A stretch of 64,000 nt of DNA from the NCBI GenBank assembly GCA_035295125.1, contig DATGJP010000064.1:124001-188000 (forward strand). The letters run 5' to 3'. Both the position numbers and the translations under genes were made by a program. This DNA comes from JAICMB01 sp035295125. GTDB lineage: Bacteria; Acidobacteriota; Terriglobia; Bryobacterales; Bryobacteraceae. Below the pieces are notes generated by a model that did no database searches, was not told where the DNA came from, and saw only the letters and a program-made list of their open reading frames with translations. Positions 16,506 to 24,514 of the stretch are shown one piece after another (the stretch's first letter is position 1; each line of letters starts with the position of its first letter).

Positions 16506-18451
16506 TGTCACCCAAGCTCAAATCACTCTGGAAGCGGACGGGCACGGTCGAAAGGCTCTTCTTCTTGTTGCTGGTGTTGTATTTCGTCGTGACGCTCGCG
16601 GCGCCATCGAGCATCCTGGTGCCGATGGTGCAGTTGTTCCTGGCTTTCTTCGTGGGATGGATCGTGCTGCGGCTGGCGCGGCGTCTTATGCAGAAGGCGC
16701 TGTGGCGGCTGCGCAACCGATTGTTGCTGACGTATCTGTTCATCGCCGTCGTGCCGATGTTGCTCACGTTAATCCTGGTGGGCGCCGGAGCGCTCTATTT
16801 CTCACGTCAGCTTGCGGTCTACATGATCACTTCCGAATTGGATCGGCGGGCCGGAATGTTGAGCCTGCTGGCACAATCCGTTCTGGACGCGCCGGGGAAA
16901 GAGCGGCCAGTGATGGGTGCGGCGCTGGGCGACAATCTGCTCAAGCGATTTGATGGATCTTTTATCGTCACCCGGGAAGCCGATGACGTGCGTCGCTGGC
17001 CGGAAGTCGAGCCCGTCGGTCCACCGGCGCAAGGCTGGGGAAATGTCACGGGCATCGTGTTTCGCGAAGGCCGATTCTACCAGTGGGCTCACGTCGTCAG
17101 GGACAAGACCGACGTCACGGTCGCGATTCGGCTCAGCCGTCCTTTTCTAAGCAACATCATTCCCGGCCTGGGCGATGTGGCGCTGCTGATGTTGAGAGAC
17201 CCTGCCGCGCCGTCCAATGAAGAACAGGCTTATGAGGCGCGAACAAACTACCTCGCGCCCCCGGCCACCTGGTCGGACGTCGATTTCTACGCAACCTCGC
17301 CTCCGCTGCAGTTTTCTTATTGGGACACGGCGGACAAGACGTCGACACGCGGGTTGATTTCCATCCATACCCGGCCGTCGACTCTTTTGAGCACCATTAT
17401 CAACACGCGCATCGAGCTACAGCAGTTCTTCCTGGTGATGCTGTTCATACTGACCATTGTGTTCGCGATCATCGAGGTTGTCTCGCTTCTGAAGGGCGTC
17501 TCGCTGGCACGGACCATTACAGGCGCGGTGCATGAATTGTACGAAGGAACCCAGCGTGTCATGCAGGGCGATTTCACTCATCGCATCAAGGCTCCCCCGT
17601 CGCGCGACCAGTTGGCGGAATTGGGCGCCTCCTTCAATTCCATGACCGCAAACGTCGAACGGCTCCTCGCCATCGCGAAAGAGAAGGAACGTCTGCAGGC
17701 GGAAATCGCGATTGCACGCGAGGTGCAGGAGCAGCTTTATCCCAAGACCATTCCTGAATTGCCCACGCTTCGGCTGATTGCGATGTGCCAGCCGGCCCGC
17801 ATGGTTTCGGGCGATTACTACGATTTTCAGGTCTTAGGAGATGGGCAGCTGGCAATCGGAATCGGCGATGTGGCGGGGAAGGGAATTTCTGCAGCTCTGC
17901 TGATGGCGACCATTCAGTCCGCCACCCGATCGGAGTTGCGATCGGCGCAGGAAGCGCTGGCCGTGAACGGAAACCCGACGAAATGCGTCTCGACCCGGCA
18001 GGTGGTCTCCGATCTTAACGTTCAACTGCACGCCACCACGGCCGTGGAGAAGTTCGCCACGTTTTGTTTCGGCCTCTACGACGAGCGGACCAGCATCTTC
18101 ACGTATACAAACGCCGGTCACCTTCCGCCGGTCCTCATCCGCAACGGCAACTCCCAGCGACTAGACGTAAATGGCATGGTAGTGGGAGCATTCCCGTTCT
18201 CCCAATACGACGAAAGCCGCGTCGCCCTTGAGCAGGGCGACCTGCTGGTATTCTTCACGGACGGAATTACTGAGCCGGAGAACGAGTATGGCGAAATGTT
18301 TGGTGAGGATCGCCTGATCGATCTGATCGCCCGTAACTCCAGCCGCGCCGAAAACGAGATCGTCGTGGCGGCCTTCGATGCGGTGCGGAACTGGACCAAT
18401 TCTCCGGAGTTGCAGGACGACATGACGCTCGTGGTGGCACGACGGATATAA
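16505..18451 (+). CDS. Membrane-bound PP2C/SpoIIE-type serine phosphatase with HAMP domain
   Basis: 648 aa. Three hydrophobic segments near the N-terminus (about 18-55 and 73-100), an extracytoplasmic sensor-like region (about 105-295), another membrane segment (about 304-326), a HAMP domain (about 335-385), a short coiled coil with EIAIAREVQEQLYP, then a SpoIIE/RsbU phosphatase domain (about 420-648). Metal-binding phrases SGDYYDF, GDVAGKGISAALLMA, YTNAGH and FTDGITE are intact. Such proteins dephosphorylate STAS anti-anti-sigma factors in response to outside signals. A STAS protein lies far away at 61012. The start GTG 16505 overlaps the preceding stop. Confidence 0.9.
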   Translation: MSPKLKSLWKRTGTVERLFFLLLVLYFVVTLAAPSSILVPMVQLFLAFFVGWIVLRLARRLMQKALWRLRNRLLLTYLFIAVVPMLLTLILVGAGALYFSRQLAVYMITSELDRRAGMLSLLAQSVLDAPGKERPVMGAALGDNLLKRFDGSFIVTREADDVRRWPEVEPVGPPAQGWGNVTGIVFREGRFYQWAHVVRDKTDVTVAIRLSRPFLSNIIPGLGDVALLMLRDPAAPSNEEQAYEARTNYLAPPATWSDVDFYATSPPLQFSYWDTADKTSTRGLISIHTRPSTLLSTIINTRIELQQFFLVMLFILTIVFAIIEVVSLLKGVSLARTITGAVHELYEGTQRVMQGDFTHRIKAPPSRDQLAELGASFNSMTANVERLLAIAKEKERLQAEIAIAREVQEQLYPKTIPELPTLRLIAMCQPARMVSGDYYDFQVLGDGQLAIGIGDVAGKGISAALLMATIQSATRSELRSAQEALAVNGNPTKCVSTRQVVSDLNVQLHATTAVEKFATFCFGLYDERTSIFTYTNAGHLPPVLIRNGNSQRLDVNGMVVGAFPFSQYDESRVALEQGDLLVFFTDGITEPENEYGEMFGEDRLIDLIARNSSRAENEIVVAAFDAVRNWTNSPELQDDMTLVVARRI

Positions 18452-18452
18452 T
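18447..18452 (+). promoter_or_regulatory. -10 box TATAAT before aqpZ
   Basis: A perfect TATAAT overlaps the stop codon of the phosphatase gene. It would give a short leader holding the AAGGAG ribosome site (18460-18465) before ATG 18474. A -35 at 17 nt spacing is weak. Confidence 0.4.
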
Positions 18453-18473
18453 CACCTGGAAGGAGCTTTCAAC

Positions 18474-19202
18474 ATGTCACTCACGAAGCGTGCGGTTGCA
18501 GAGTTCATAGGTACATTCTGGTTGGTTTTTGGGGGGTGTGGCGCCGCGGTATTGGCCGCCGCATTTCCGAACGTTGGCATTGGATTATTGGGTGTCGCAT
18601 TTGCATTTGGACTCACGGTTCTTACCATGGCATATGCGATCGGCCACATCTCGGGATGTCATTTGAATCCTGCCGTGTCAGTGGGGTTAGTCGTTGGAAA
18701 GCGATTCCCCGCCGGCGACTTGCCAGCTTATGTCATTGCCCAAGTGGTGGGGGCCGTTGCCGCCGCGGGCGTGTTGTACGTAATTGCCAGTGGTAAGGCG
18801 GGATTCGACCTGGCTGCTGGATTTGCTTCGAACGGCTACGCCGAGCACTCTCCCGGCGGCTACACCCTGATGGCATGTATGACCGCCGAGGTTGTGCTGA
18901 CCTTCATGTTCCTGATGATCATCCTCGGCGCAACGGACAAACGGGCGCCGCAGGGATTTGCGCCAATCGCGATCGGACTCGGGCTGACCCTCATCCACCT
19001 GATTGGCATCCCGGTGACGAACCTGTCGGTGAACCCGGCGCGCAGCACCGGGCCGGCAATCTTCGTCGGCGGCTGGGCCATTCAACAGCTTTGGCTGTTC
19101 TGGTTAGCGCCGATCATTGGCGCCGCCATAGCGGGGGTGGTCTATCCGGCGGTATTTGCGGGTGGTGACGAGCCTGTAAAGGTAAAGACCGCCGCGGCGT
19201 AG
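18474..19202 (+). CDS. aqpZ: Aquaporin Z
   Basis: 242 aa, six membrane helices. Both pore NPA motifs are present: HLNPAVSVG (about 62-70) and SVNPARSTGPA (about 184-194), with the selectivity-filter Arg after the second NPA. It allows fast water flow across the inner membrane. AAGGAG lies 8 nt before ATG. It converges with the metallophosphoesterase gene, with 5 bp between stops. The trehalose and mechanosensitive genes further left also point to osmotic control, but nothing shows co-regulation. Confidence 0.95.
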   Translation: MSLTKRAVAEFIGTFWLVFGGCGAAVLAAAFPNVGIGLLGVAFAFGLTVLTMAYAIGHISGCHLNPAVSVGLVVGKRFPAGDLPAYVIAQVVGAVAAAGVLYVIASGKAGFDLAAGFASNGYAEHSPGGYTLMACMTAEVVLTFMFLMIILGATDKRAPQGFAPIAIGLGLTLIHLIGIPVTNLSVNPARSTGPAIFVGGWAIQQLWLFWLAPIIGAAIAGVVYPAVFAGGDEPVKVKTAAA

Positions 19203-19207
19203 AAGCA

Positions 19208-20416
19208 TCAAGCCGCTTCCACCACCAGTTTCGCCGTCATCTTGGGATGAATCGAGCAGTAGTACGGGAATTCGCCGGCAGTCGTGAAGATGTGGGTGAA
19301 TTTCTCATCAGTATCGAGTACCGGCGAGGCGAAAGCCTTCGTCGTACTGATGACGTTGTGTGGGATGTCGTCGTGGTTGATCCAGGTCACTTCGGCGCCT
19401 GCTCGCACCTTCACGATACTCGGAGTAAACGCGAAATTGTCGATCTTGACTTCGGTCTTGTCCGAGGATTCCGCCAGCGGAGTATCCACAATTGCCAGCG
19501 ACTGCCTGCCGCGTACGTAGCTCACTTCGGTGAGGCCGAGCAGAGAGCGTAGCTGTTCAGTGGGAACCTTCATCGGACCAGGGGACGGTGCCGAACCCGG
19601 CTTCGGTTGAGGAAAGGCCGTCGACGTGGCCGTATGGAAGGTCATGTTGCCTTCCACCTTCTGGATGTTCTGATGGATGTGGCCGTTGAGGATGCTCACT
19701 GAGCCAAAACGCTTCATGTAAGTCAGCGCCTGGGCTCCGTCGTCGGTGCCCCAACCCCAATCCTGGTAAACGGTCCACAACGGAACGTGCGCAAACACAA
19801 CAATCGGCGTGCTGCTGGAGCGGCCTTTCAGATCTTTTTCCAGCCATTCGAGCTGGTCGTTGCCCAACGAACCCAGACCGCCGGCCTTCAGATTCATGAC
19901 ATTGACCAGGCCGACGAAGTGAACGCCCTTCATGTCGAAGCTGAACCAGCCGTTGCCTTGCGTTTCCTTGCCGTATCGGGCGAGGTATCCCTTGCCGTCA
20001 TCGCCGAGAACGTCATGCTCCCCGGGTACGTAAAAGGCTTTACCCACTTTGACTGTTTTCAGAATCGAATCCACGGTGTCGAATTCCTCAGGTTTGGAAA
20101 GATGGCTGATGTCGCCGGTGTGGATCAGGAACGCCGGCGCCTCGTGCAGGGCATTAATCTTGTCTACCGCTTCCTTTAGGGTGCCGACCACGTCTTTGTT
20201 GGCGTCTTTGTTGAAGCCGATATGGCTATCGCTGATCTGTACAAAATTGAGATCCGGTGCGCCGTTTGCATGTTTGCCGTGCCCGAGCATCTGGCTGCGG
20301 GCAACTCCGCCGGTAAGCGAATAGAGAACGCCAGTACCGGCCCAGGCCATACAGTTCAGAAAGCCGCGCCGGTCGATTCCGTCCTTCTCGATGTTCTCTT
20401 TGATGTAATCTGCCAT
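19208..20416 (-). CDS. Tat-exported metallophosphoesterase fused to a cupredoxin domain
   Basis: 402 aa. A twin-arginine leader (DRRGFLN, R16-R17, then a hydrophobic stretch) points to export of a folded, metal-loaded protein. Residues about 55-300 form a calcineurin-like phosphoesterase with metal motifs ISDSH, HTGDIS, PGEHD, FAHVPLW and NGHIHQN. Residues about 320-402 form a cupredoxin: VDNFAF-like strand, IPHNV with a ligand His, then YYC-SIHPKM giving Cys, His and Met type-1 copper ligands. The phosphoester substrate is unknown. The gene has an ECF-type promoter matching that of the divergent sigma factor gene, so it is a likely target of that sigma factor. AAAGGA lies just upstream of ATG 20416. 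Confidence 0.85.
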   Translation of the reverse strand: MADYIKENIEKDGIDRRGFLNCMAWAGTGVLYSLTGGVARSQMLGHGKHANGAPDLNFVQISDSHIGFNKDANKDVVGTLKEAVDKINALHEAPAFLIHTGDISHLSKPEEFDTVDSILKTVKVGKAFYVPGEHDVLGDDGKGYLARYGKETQGNGWFSFDMKGVHFVGLVNVMNLKAGGLGSLGNDQLEWLEKDLKGRSSSTPIVVFAHVPLWTVYQDWGWGTDDGAQALTYMKRFGSVSILNGHIHQNIQKVEGNMTFHTATSTAFPQPKPGSAPSPGPMKVPTEQLRSLLGLTEVSYVRGRQSLAIVDTPLAESSDKTEVKIDNFAFTPSIVKVRAGAEVTWINHDDIPHNVISTTKAFASPVLDTDEKFTHIFTTAGEFPYYCSIHPKMTAKLVVEAA

Positions 20417-20438
20417 TGAGGTCCTTTCGCGGATACCT

Positions 20439-20463
20439 ACCGGTTAGAAAGGTCAAATATTCC
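20439..20463 (-). promoter_or_regulatory. ECF-type promoter GGAAT-N16-CGGT for the metallophosphoesterase gene
   Basis: On the minus strand GGAAT (20463-20459) is followed after exactly 16 nt by CGGT (20442-20439). The start point would fall near 20432, leaving a leader of about 16 nt with AAAGGA before ATG 20416. The element matches the plus-strand promoter of the sigma factor gene in sequence and spacing. Confidence 0.7.
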
Positions 20464-20475
20464 CGCCCCAGACCA

Positions 20476-20501
20476 GGAATAAAATGGGCGGCTGAGCGGT
20501 A
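20476..20501 (+). promoter_or_regulatory. ECF-type autoregulatory promoter GGAAT-N16-CGGT
   Basis: GGAAT (20476-20480) and CGGT (20497-20500) are 16 nt apart, as in the divergent copy; both extend to GGAATA...CGGTA. The -35 GGAA and -10 CGT-like layout is typical of ECF sigma promoters. The start point would be near 20507, almost at GTG 20510. Confidence 0.7.
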
Positions 20502-20509
20502 AAGGATGT

Positions 20510-21052
20510 GTGAGCACTGTGCTGTCTGAGTCGGTGAAGCGGGCGCGTTTTGAGCAGGTGATGCTGCCGCATCTGGACTCGTCTTTCAACCTGGCGCGTT
20601 GGCTCATGCGCAACGATCATGACGCCGAGGATGCTGTCCAGGAAGCCTACTTGCGCGCTTACAGGTTTTTCGAAGGATTTCAAGGTGGGGATGGCAAGGC
20701 GTGGTTGCTCGCGATTGTTCGAAACACTTGCCGTACACTGCTTCAAAAGGCCGGCGTGAAGGAGACGATGACGGAGTTTGACGACAGTAAGCACAGCGCG
20801 GAATCCGAGCAGAAGGGGCCTGAAGACAGGCTGTTGCGGCAGGCAGAGGTGGAATCCGTTCATGCTTGTATCGACAAGCTGCCGGCTGAGTACCGTGAAG
20901 TCGTCGTCATGCGGGAATTGGAGCAGCTTTCTTACAAGGAAATCGCGACGGCGGTGGCTGTGCCGATTGGAACCGTGATGTCGCGTCTGGCACGAGCGCG
21001 CGCGAGGCTGCACGACTGTTTGCAGGTCCGGTTCAAGGGAGCGCGAGCATGA
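20510..21052 (+). CDS. ECF-family RNA polymerase sigma factor
   Basis: 180 aa. Region 2 (about 18-85) contains the core-binding DAEDAVQEAYLRAYRFF and the -10 melting helix around GKAWLLAIVRNTCR. Region 4 (about 118-172) has LPAEYREVVVMRELEQLSYKEIA and the helix-turn-helix GTVMSRLARARARL that reads the -35. It would direct polymerase to the matched GGAATA...CGGTA promoters here. GTG 20510 follows AAAGGA closely; other GTG codons at 20519 and later are possible. It overlaps the anti-sigma gene by 4 nt (ATGA). Confidence 0.93.
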   Translation: MSTVLSESVKRARFEQVMLPHLDSSFNLARWLMRNDHDAEDAVQEAYLRAYRFFEGFQGGDGKAWLLAIVRNTCRTLLQKAGVKETMTEFDDSKHSAESEQKGPEDRLLRQAEVESVHACIDKLPAEYREVVVMRELEQLSYKEIATAVAVPIGTVMSRLARARARLHDCLQVRFKGARA

Positions 21053-21798
21053 CTTGTCACTCCGTCCGGGAGCTAATCCAACCGCTGCTCGATGAGGAAC
21101 TGGACGCAGGGCGGAAGGCGGACATCGAGTCGCACTTGCAGGGGTGTGTCGGATGTTCGGAATTGCACCATGAACTGAGCGAACTGCGGACCAAGGTCCG
21201 GGCCGGGGCTCCGTATTACAGCGCTCCTCCGCACCTGGCGGCTCGCGTCCGGGGAGCGCTCGACGAGACCGAGCGCGCCGCATCCCGCTGGCGTGTGCCT
21301 TGGGCCTGGGTCTCGGGCGCCGCAGCCGCTGGATTTGCTGTTGCGGCAGTGTTGGCGTTCGTATTTCTGCGGCCGCAAACGTCGGAACGCGATGTGCTCG
21401 CCCAGGAATTGGTCGCCAGCCATTTCCGGTCGTTGTTGCCAGGCCATTTGGTCGACGTGCCGTCGTCCGATCAGCACACGGTCAAGCCCTGGTTCGCGGG
21501 AAAACTCGACTTTTCGCCGCAAGTGAAGGACCTGAAGGCGCAGGGATTTGAGTTGAAGGGCGGGCGGCTGGATTATATCGACAAGCGCCCAGTGGCCGCG
21601 CTTATTTTTCAGCGACGGCAGCACCTGATCAACCTCTTCGTGTGGCCGGAGCAGCGGAAGTTTAACGTGGGCAAGGCGTCGTTCTCGCAGAACGGGTTCA
21701 ATGTCGTCCACTGGTCGAGCGGCGGATTGGCGTATTGGGCGATTTCCGACCTGAACGGCGAAGAGTTGACCGAGTTTACCCGCCTCTACGAAGAATAA
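21049..21798 (+). CDS. Anti-sigma factor with zinc-finger N-terminus
   Basis: 249 aa. The cytoplasmic N-terminus carries C3 and H29-x3-C33-x2-C36, the zinc-binding anti-sigma layout of the ChrR/RsrA/zf-HC2 group. A single membrane segment lies near 84-108. The C-terminal 140 residues outside the membrane are sensor-like, rich in aromatic residues (WPEQRKFNV, HWSSGGLAYWAISDL). It should hold the upstream sigma factor until a signal arrives; the Cys ligands could sense oxidants or metals. The cupredoxin target gene makes copper or redox stress a reasonable guess, not shown. Confidence 0.88.
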   Translation: MTCHSVRELIQPLLDEELDAGRKADIESHLQGCVGCSELHHELSELRTKVRAGAPYYSAPPHLAARVRGALDETERAASRWRVPWAWVSGAAAAGFAVAAVLAFVFLRPQTSERDVLAQELVASHFRSLLPGHLVDVPSSDQHTVKPWFAGKLDFSPQVKDLKAQGFELKGGRLDYIDKRPVAALIFQRRQHLINLFVWPEQRKFNVGKASFSQNGFNVVHWSSGGLAYWAISDLNGEELTEFTRLYEE

Positions 21799-21947
21799 AG
21801 CTATCCTGCCGCTGATTCCTCGCGCCTGATGAAGCTTTCGAGATTGTGGAAGTGTGAAGCCAGTCTTGGCCAAAGGCACGCTGAATACCTGTCCACCCTT
21901 CCACATCCTGTCTGAGAAAATTTGCGCCGATCTCACACGTAATCTAC
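21799..21947 (+). repeat. Dispersed stem-loop repeat, copy R4
   Basis: The core at 21861-21920 reads GGCCAAAGGCACGCTGAATACC then TGTCCACCCTTCCACATCC, a slightly diverged member of the repeat seen also at 33120, 44780 and 63281. It fills the gap before the next gene. The last bases of the gap hold TAATCT, 3 nt before GTG 21948. Confidence 0.65.
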
Positions 21948-22550
21948 GTGAGGTATGTCGCGGTGTTGCTCGCCGGAATTCTGTGCGCCGCCGATGGGCT
22001 GCTTGGAATTCAAATCCGTGTGCTGGAGGGAGAGGGCGACACGTACGCCGTCAGTTCGCACGCGGCGCACGGCGTGACTGTGCAGGTGACCGATGAAGTG
22101 GGAAAGCCCGTGCCGGCTGCAACGGTTAACTTTCTCCTGCCTCAGGATGGTCCCGGTGGCGCGTTCCCGAACGGTGGCAAATCCGCGATCGTAACCACCG
22201 ACGACCAGGGCAGGGCTGGGGTTTTCGGCATGGAATGGAACGCCACGCCAGGGAATTTTGAAATCCGGGTTGTTGCGTCGAAGGGCCAGGCGCGCGCCGG
22301 GACAATCGTGCGGCAATGTCTGAGCACAGAACTTCAGAAACCGGAGCCTGTTGCGAGCGGCGGTGAAGGGACCTTCACGGCGTCGCACCACCACGGGCGC
22401 GCCTGGTTGATTCTCGGCATCGTGGCGGGCGGCGCGGCGGGTGGAGCGATGTATGCCAGGTCGGCGTCTAAGGCGACGGCGACCAGCCCACCCCCACCGG
22501 TGGTCCCGGTGCAGATTGGCAGTCCGACGCTGATTGTGGGGCACCCATGA
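21948..22550 (+). CDS. Secreted/anchored protein with bacterial Ig-like domain
   Basis: 200 aa. A signal peptide (RYVAVLLAGILCAADGLLG) is followed by a single Ig-like (Big-type) domain, about 25-125: VTVQVTDEVGKPVPAATVNFLLP then VTTDDQGRAGVFGMEW, the usual 'new information added' layout of invasin/intimin-type modules. A hydrophobic Gly/Ala segment (about 150-168) and a Pro/Thr-rich tail follow. The start GTG lies at the edge of a dispersed repeat. It is first of three overlapping genes for secreted proteins. No enzymatic motif is seen; function unknown. Confidence 0.7.
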   Translation: MRYVAVLLAGILCAADGLLGIQIRVLEGEGDTYAVSSHAAHGVTVQVTDEVGKPVPAATVNFLLPQDGPGGAFPNGGKSAIVTTDDQGRAGVFGMEWNATPGNFEIRVVASKGQARAGTIVRQCLSTELQKPEPVASGGEGTFTASHHHGRAWLILGIVAGGAAGGAMYARSASKATATSPPPPVVPVQIGSPTLIVGHP

Positions 22551-23104
22551 GAGGCTTGCTCTTATATCTAGCGGCGGGCCTAGCGTTCGCCCAGCCTCTG
22601 ATCACGCCGCCCTCGGTCGGGGTGGTACGGGATTCCGACGGGGGCATTCGCGTCGTGTTGGGGACAGCCGGCCATTTCTTGCTGGTCGACGCCGTGATGC
22701 AGGGGGCTATTTCGGCTGCGTTTTCCGGTGTGGCTGGTTTGGTGAAGACCGGTTCCGAAGTTCTTGTTCTCGACGCGAAATTCAACATCACGGCGCGTTA
22801 CCCGGCGCCCAGCGGTCCTGCCGTTTTTGCCTTCACCGACACCGGAACACCTGCATACGCCTCCTTTCCATCGACTGCAGAAGCCTTGCAATTCGGGGAC
22901 GGCGGGGTGCCAATTCCGAGTACCGACGGTCAGGACATCGTAGCGCCGGATGGGCGCCGCATCCACGTCGACTTCAAGGTTGATGCTTTCGAGCAGATGA
23001 GCCCTCACTGGTTCGCCGTGCGCGAGGCCCGCGGCCGGATCTTTGCTCTCCGCCTGGACAAGAAGGAGCTCGTACTCTATCAACTCCCGGAGACCGTTCC
23101 GTGA
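22547..23104 (+). CDS. Secreted protein of unknown function
   Basis: 185 aa. A signal peptide (RGLLLYLAAGLAFAQ) is followed by short repeated motifs of the beta-propeller kind (GHFLLVDAVMQG, LVLDAKFNI, RIFALRLDKKELVLYQLP). I do not recognise a named family. The start shares ATGA with the previous gene and the stop shares GTGA with the next, so the three secreted proteins are probably made together and may work together at the cell surface. Confidence 0.65.
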   Translation: MRGLLLYLAAGLAFAQPLITPPSVGVVRDSDGGIRVVLGTAGHFLLVDAVMQGAISAAFSGVAGLVKTGSEVLVLDAKFNITARYPAPSGPAVFAFTDTGTPAYASFPSTAEALQFGDGGVPIPSTDGQDIVAPDGRRIHVDFKVDAFEQMSPHWFAVREARGRIFALRLDKKELVLYQLPETVP

Positions 23105-24498
23105 TACGGCGCCTGCTTCTGCTCGGCATCTCGCTGCCCGTGGCCGCGCTGGCGCAGTTGCAATTGATTCAGGCGGGCAGCGCAGTTCCCGTGGGTAACT
23201 TCCTCGACCTCGGGTCGACCTCGGCAGGCGACACACAGAGAACCGGCTTCCACTTGAAAAACACCGGCGCTGAACCGGTGACGATCAAAATGATCGCGAT
23301 TGATAATGGCGCGGCGTTCGACGTGAACTACACTATGGTCCCGTACATTCTCGCGCCGTCGGGCTCGTGGGATTTTGCGGTCCTGTTCCACCCAACCGGC
23401 TCTCACACCTACAGCGCGAACCTTTCCATCACCTGGTCGGTCGGCACGTCAGCGAACTCGATGATCACGGCGCTCCTCAGCGCAACGGGGGTTGCCTCAG
23501 CTCAACTCTCGGTGGCTAATGTAACGCTCAAAGATAGCGACACGATCGATTTCGGCGGCGTTCAGCGCGGTTTGAGCGTCACCAGGACCTTTACCTTGAG
23601 CAACCCGTGGGACAGTGCTGTGACGATAAATTCGATCGCCGTCAGTGGCGCGCCATTCAGCATACCTTTGGGGATCAATTTACCCCTGAGCTTCAACCCT
23701 CATGATGCCCTTGGTGTTTCGTTTGATGTGCTCTTCCAGCCGACGGCTTCGCAGTATGCAACAGCGAGGCTCATGGTCGATACGCGCACATTTACCCTGA
23801 GCGGTTACGGATTCGATCCTCCGCCTCCTAAGGCAACATTAACCGTCAGTTCACAAACCGTTGCTGGGTTGCCGCAACTCCAGTTATCGATTGCTTTGGA
23901 CTCGCCCTCATTGATTGACGACACCGGAACGCTGAAAATGCAATTCCAGCCGAACAACAATCTTCCAAACGATCGCGGGAACCAGTTCAACTGCAAATGC
24001 AAAACCGATCAGGTGTCGGTCCAAATCGCAACGGGAGATTCCATCGCGAAGTTCGATGGTCTGCCCTCGGTACCGTTTCAGACGGGCACTACGGAAGGAA
24101 CTCTGGTGTTTACGCTCACGATGGGGAAGACGAGCATCCCGGGAGGGCCGCTTACAGTTCCGATTCTCCCCACGCCGGTCTACATCGATACGGCGACAAC
24201 GGAGCGTAGAGTGAATGATCTCGATATCAGTGTCGAAGGTTTTGATAACACGCACTCCCTTTCGCAGCTCTCGTTCACGTTCTACGATACTGCCGGCAAG
24301 ACTATGCCGCAGGGCGCCATCCAGTACGACGCCACGTCCGATTTCCAGAACTATTTCACATCGGCCCAAGCAGTGGGAGGAACGTTCCTCATGCGGGCGA
24401 CATTTCACGTGACCGGCGATGCCACTACGATTGGCGGCGTCGATGTGCAGATCACAAATCCCGCGGGAGTCACAAGCACACAGCGGCTCACGTTTTGA
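23101..24498 (+). CDS. Secreted protein with choice-of-anchor D / ASPM-like domains
   Basis: 465 aa. After a signal peptide (RRLLLLGISLPVAALAQ) come two beta-sandwich modules of the ASH/choice-of-anchor type: about 30-135 (LDLGSTSAGDTQRTGFHLKN, TVKIM) and about 140-240 (IDFGGVQRGLSVTRTFTLSN). The C-terminal half (about 250-465) holds a further beta-rich region ending in QITNPAGVTSTQ, similar to tails on acidobacterial secreted proteins. Likely adhesive or structural. Start GTG 23101 overlaps the preceding stop (GTGA). Confidence 0.7.
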   Translation: MIRRLLLLGISLPVAALAQLQLIQAGSAVPVGNFLDLGSTSAGDTQRTGFHLKNTGAEPVTIKMIAIDNGAAFDVNYTMVPYILAPSGSWDFAVLFHPTGSHTYSANLSITWSVGTSANSMITALLSATGVASAQLSVANVTLKDSDTIDFGGVQRGLSVTRTFTLSNPWDSAVTINSIAVSGAPFSIPLGINLPLSFNPHDALGVSFDVLFQPTASQYATARLMVDTRTFTLSGYGFDPPPPKATLTVSSQTVAGLPQLQLSIALDSPSLIDDTGTLKMQFQPNNNLPNDRGNQFNCKCKTDQVSVQIATGDSIAKFDGLPSVPFQTGTTEGTLVFTLTMGKTSIPGGPLTVPILPTPVYIDTATTERRVNDLDISVEGFDNTHSLSQLSFTFYDTAGKTMPQGAIQYDATSDFQNYFTSAQAVGGTFLMRATFHVTGDATTIGGVDVQITNPAGVTSTQRLTF

Positions 24499-24514
24499 TG
24501 GCATTCTGGAGAGC

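Noticed and set aside
24499..24514. TPP riboswitch for thiD
   Set aside because: Only 16 nt separate thiD from the preceding gene and no thi-box is seen.
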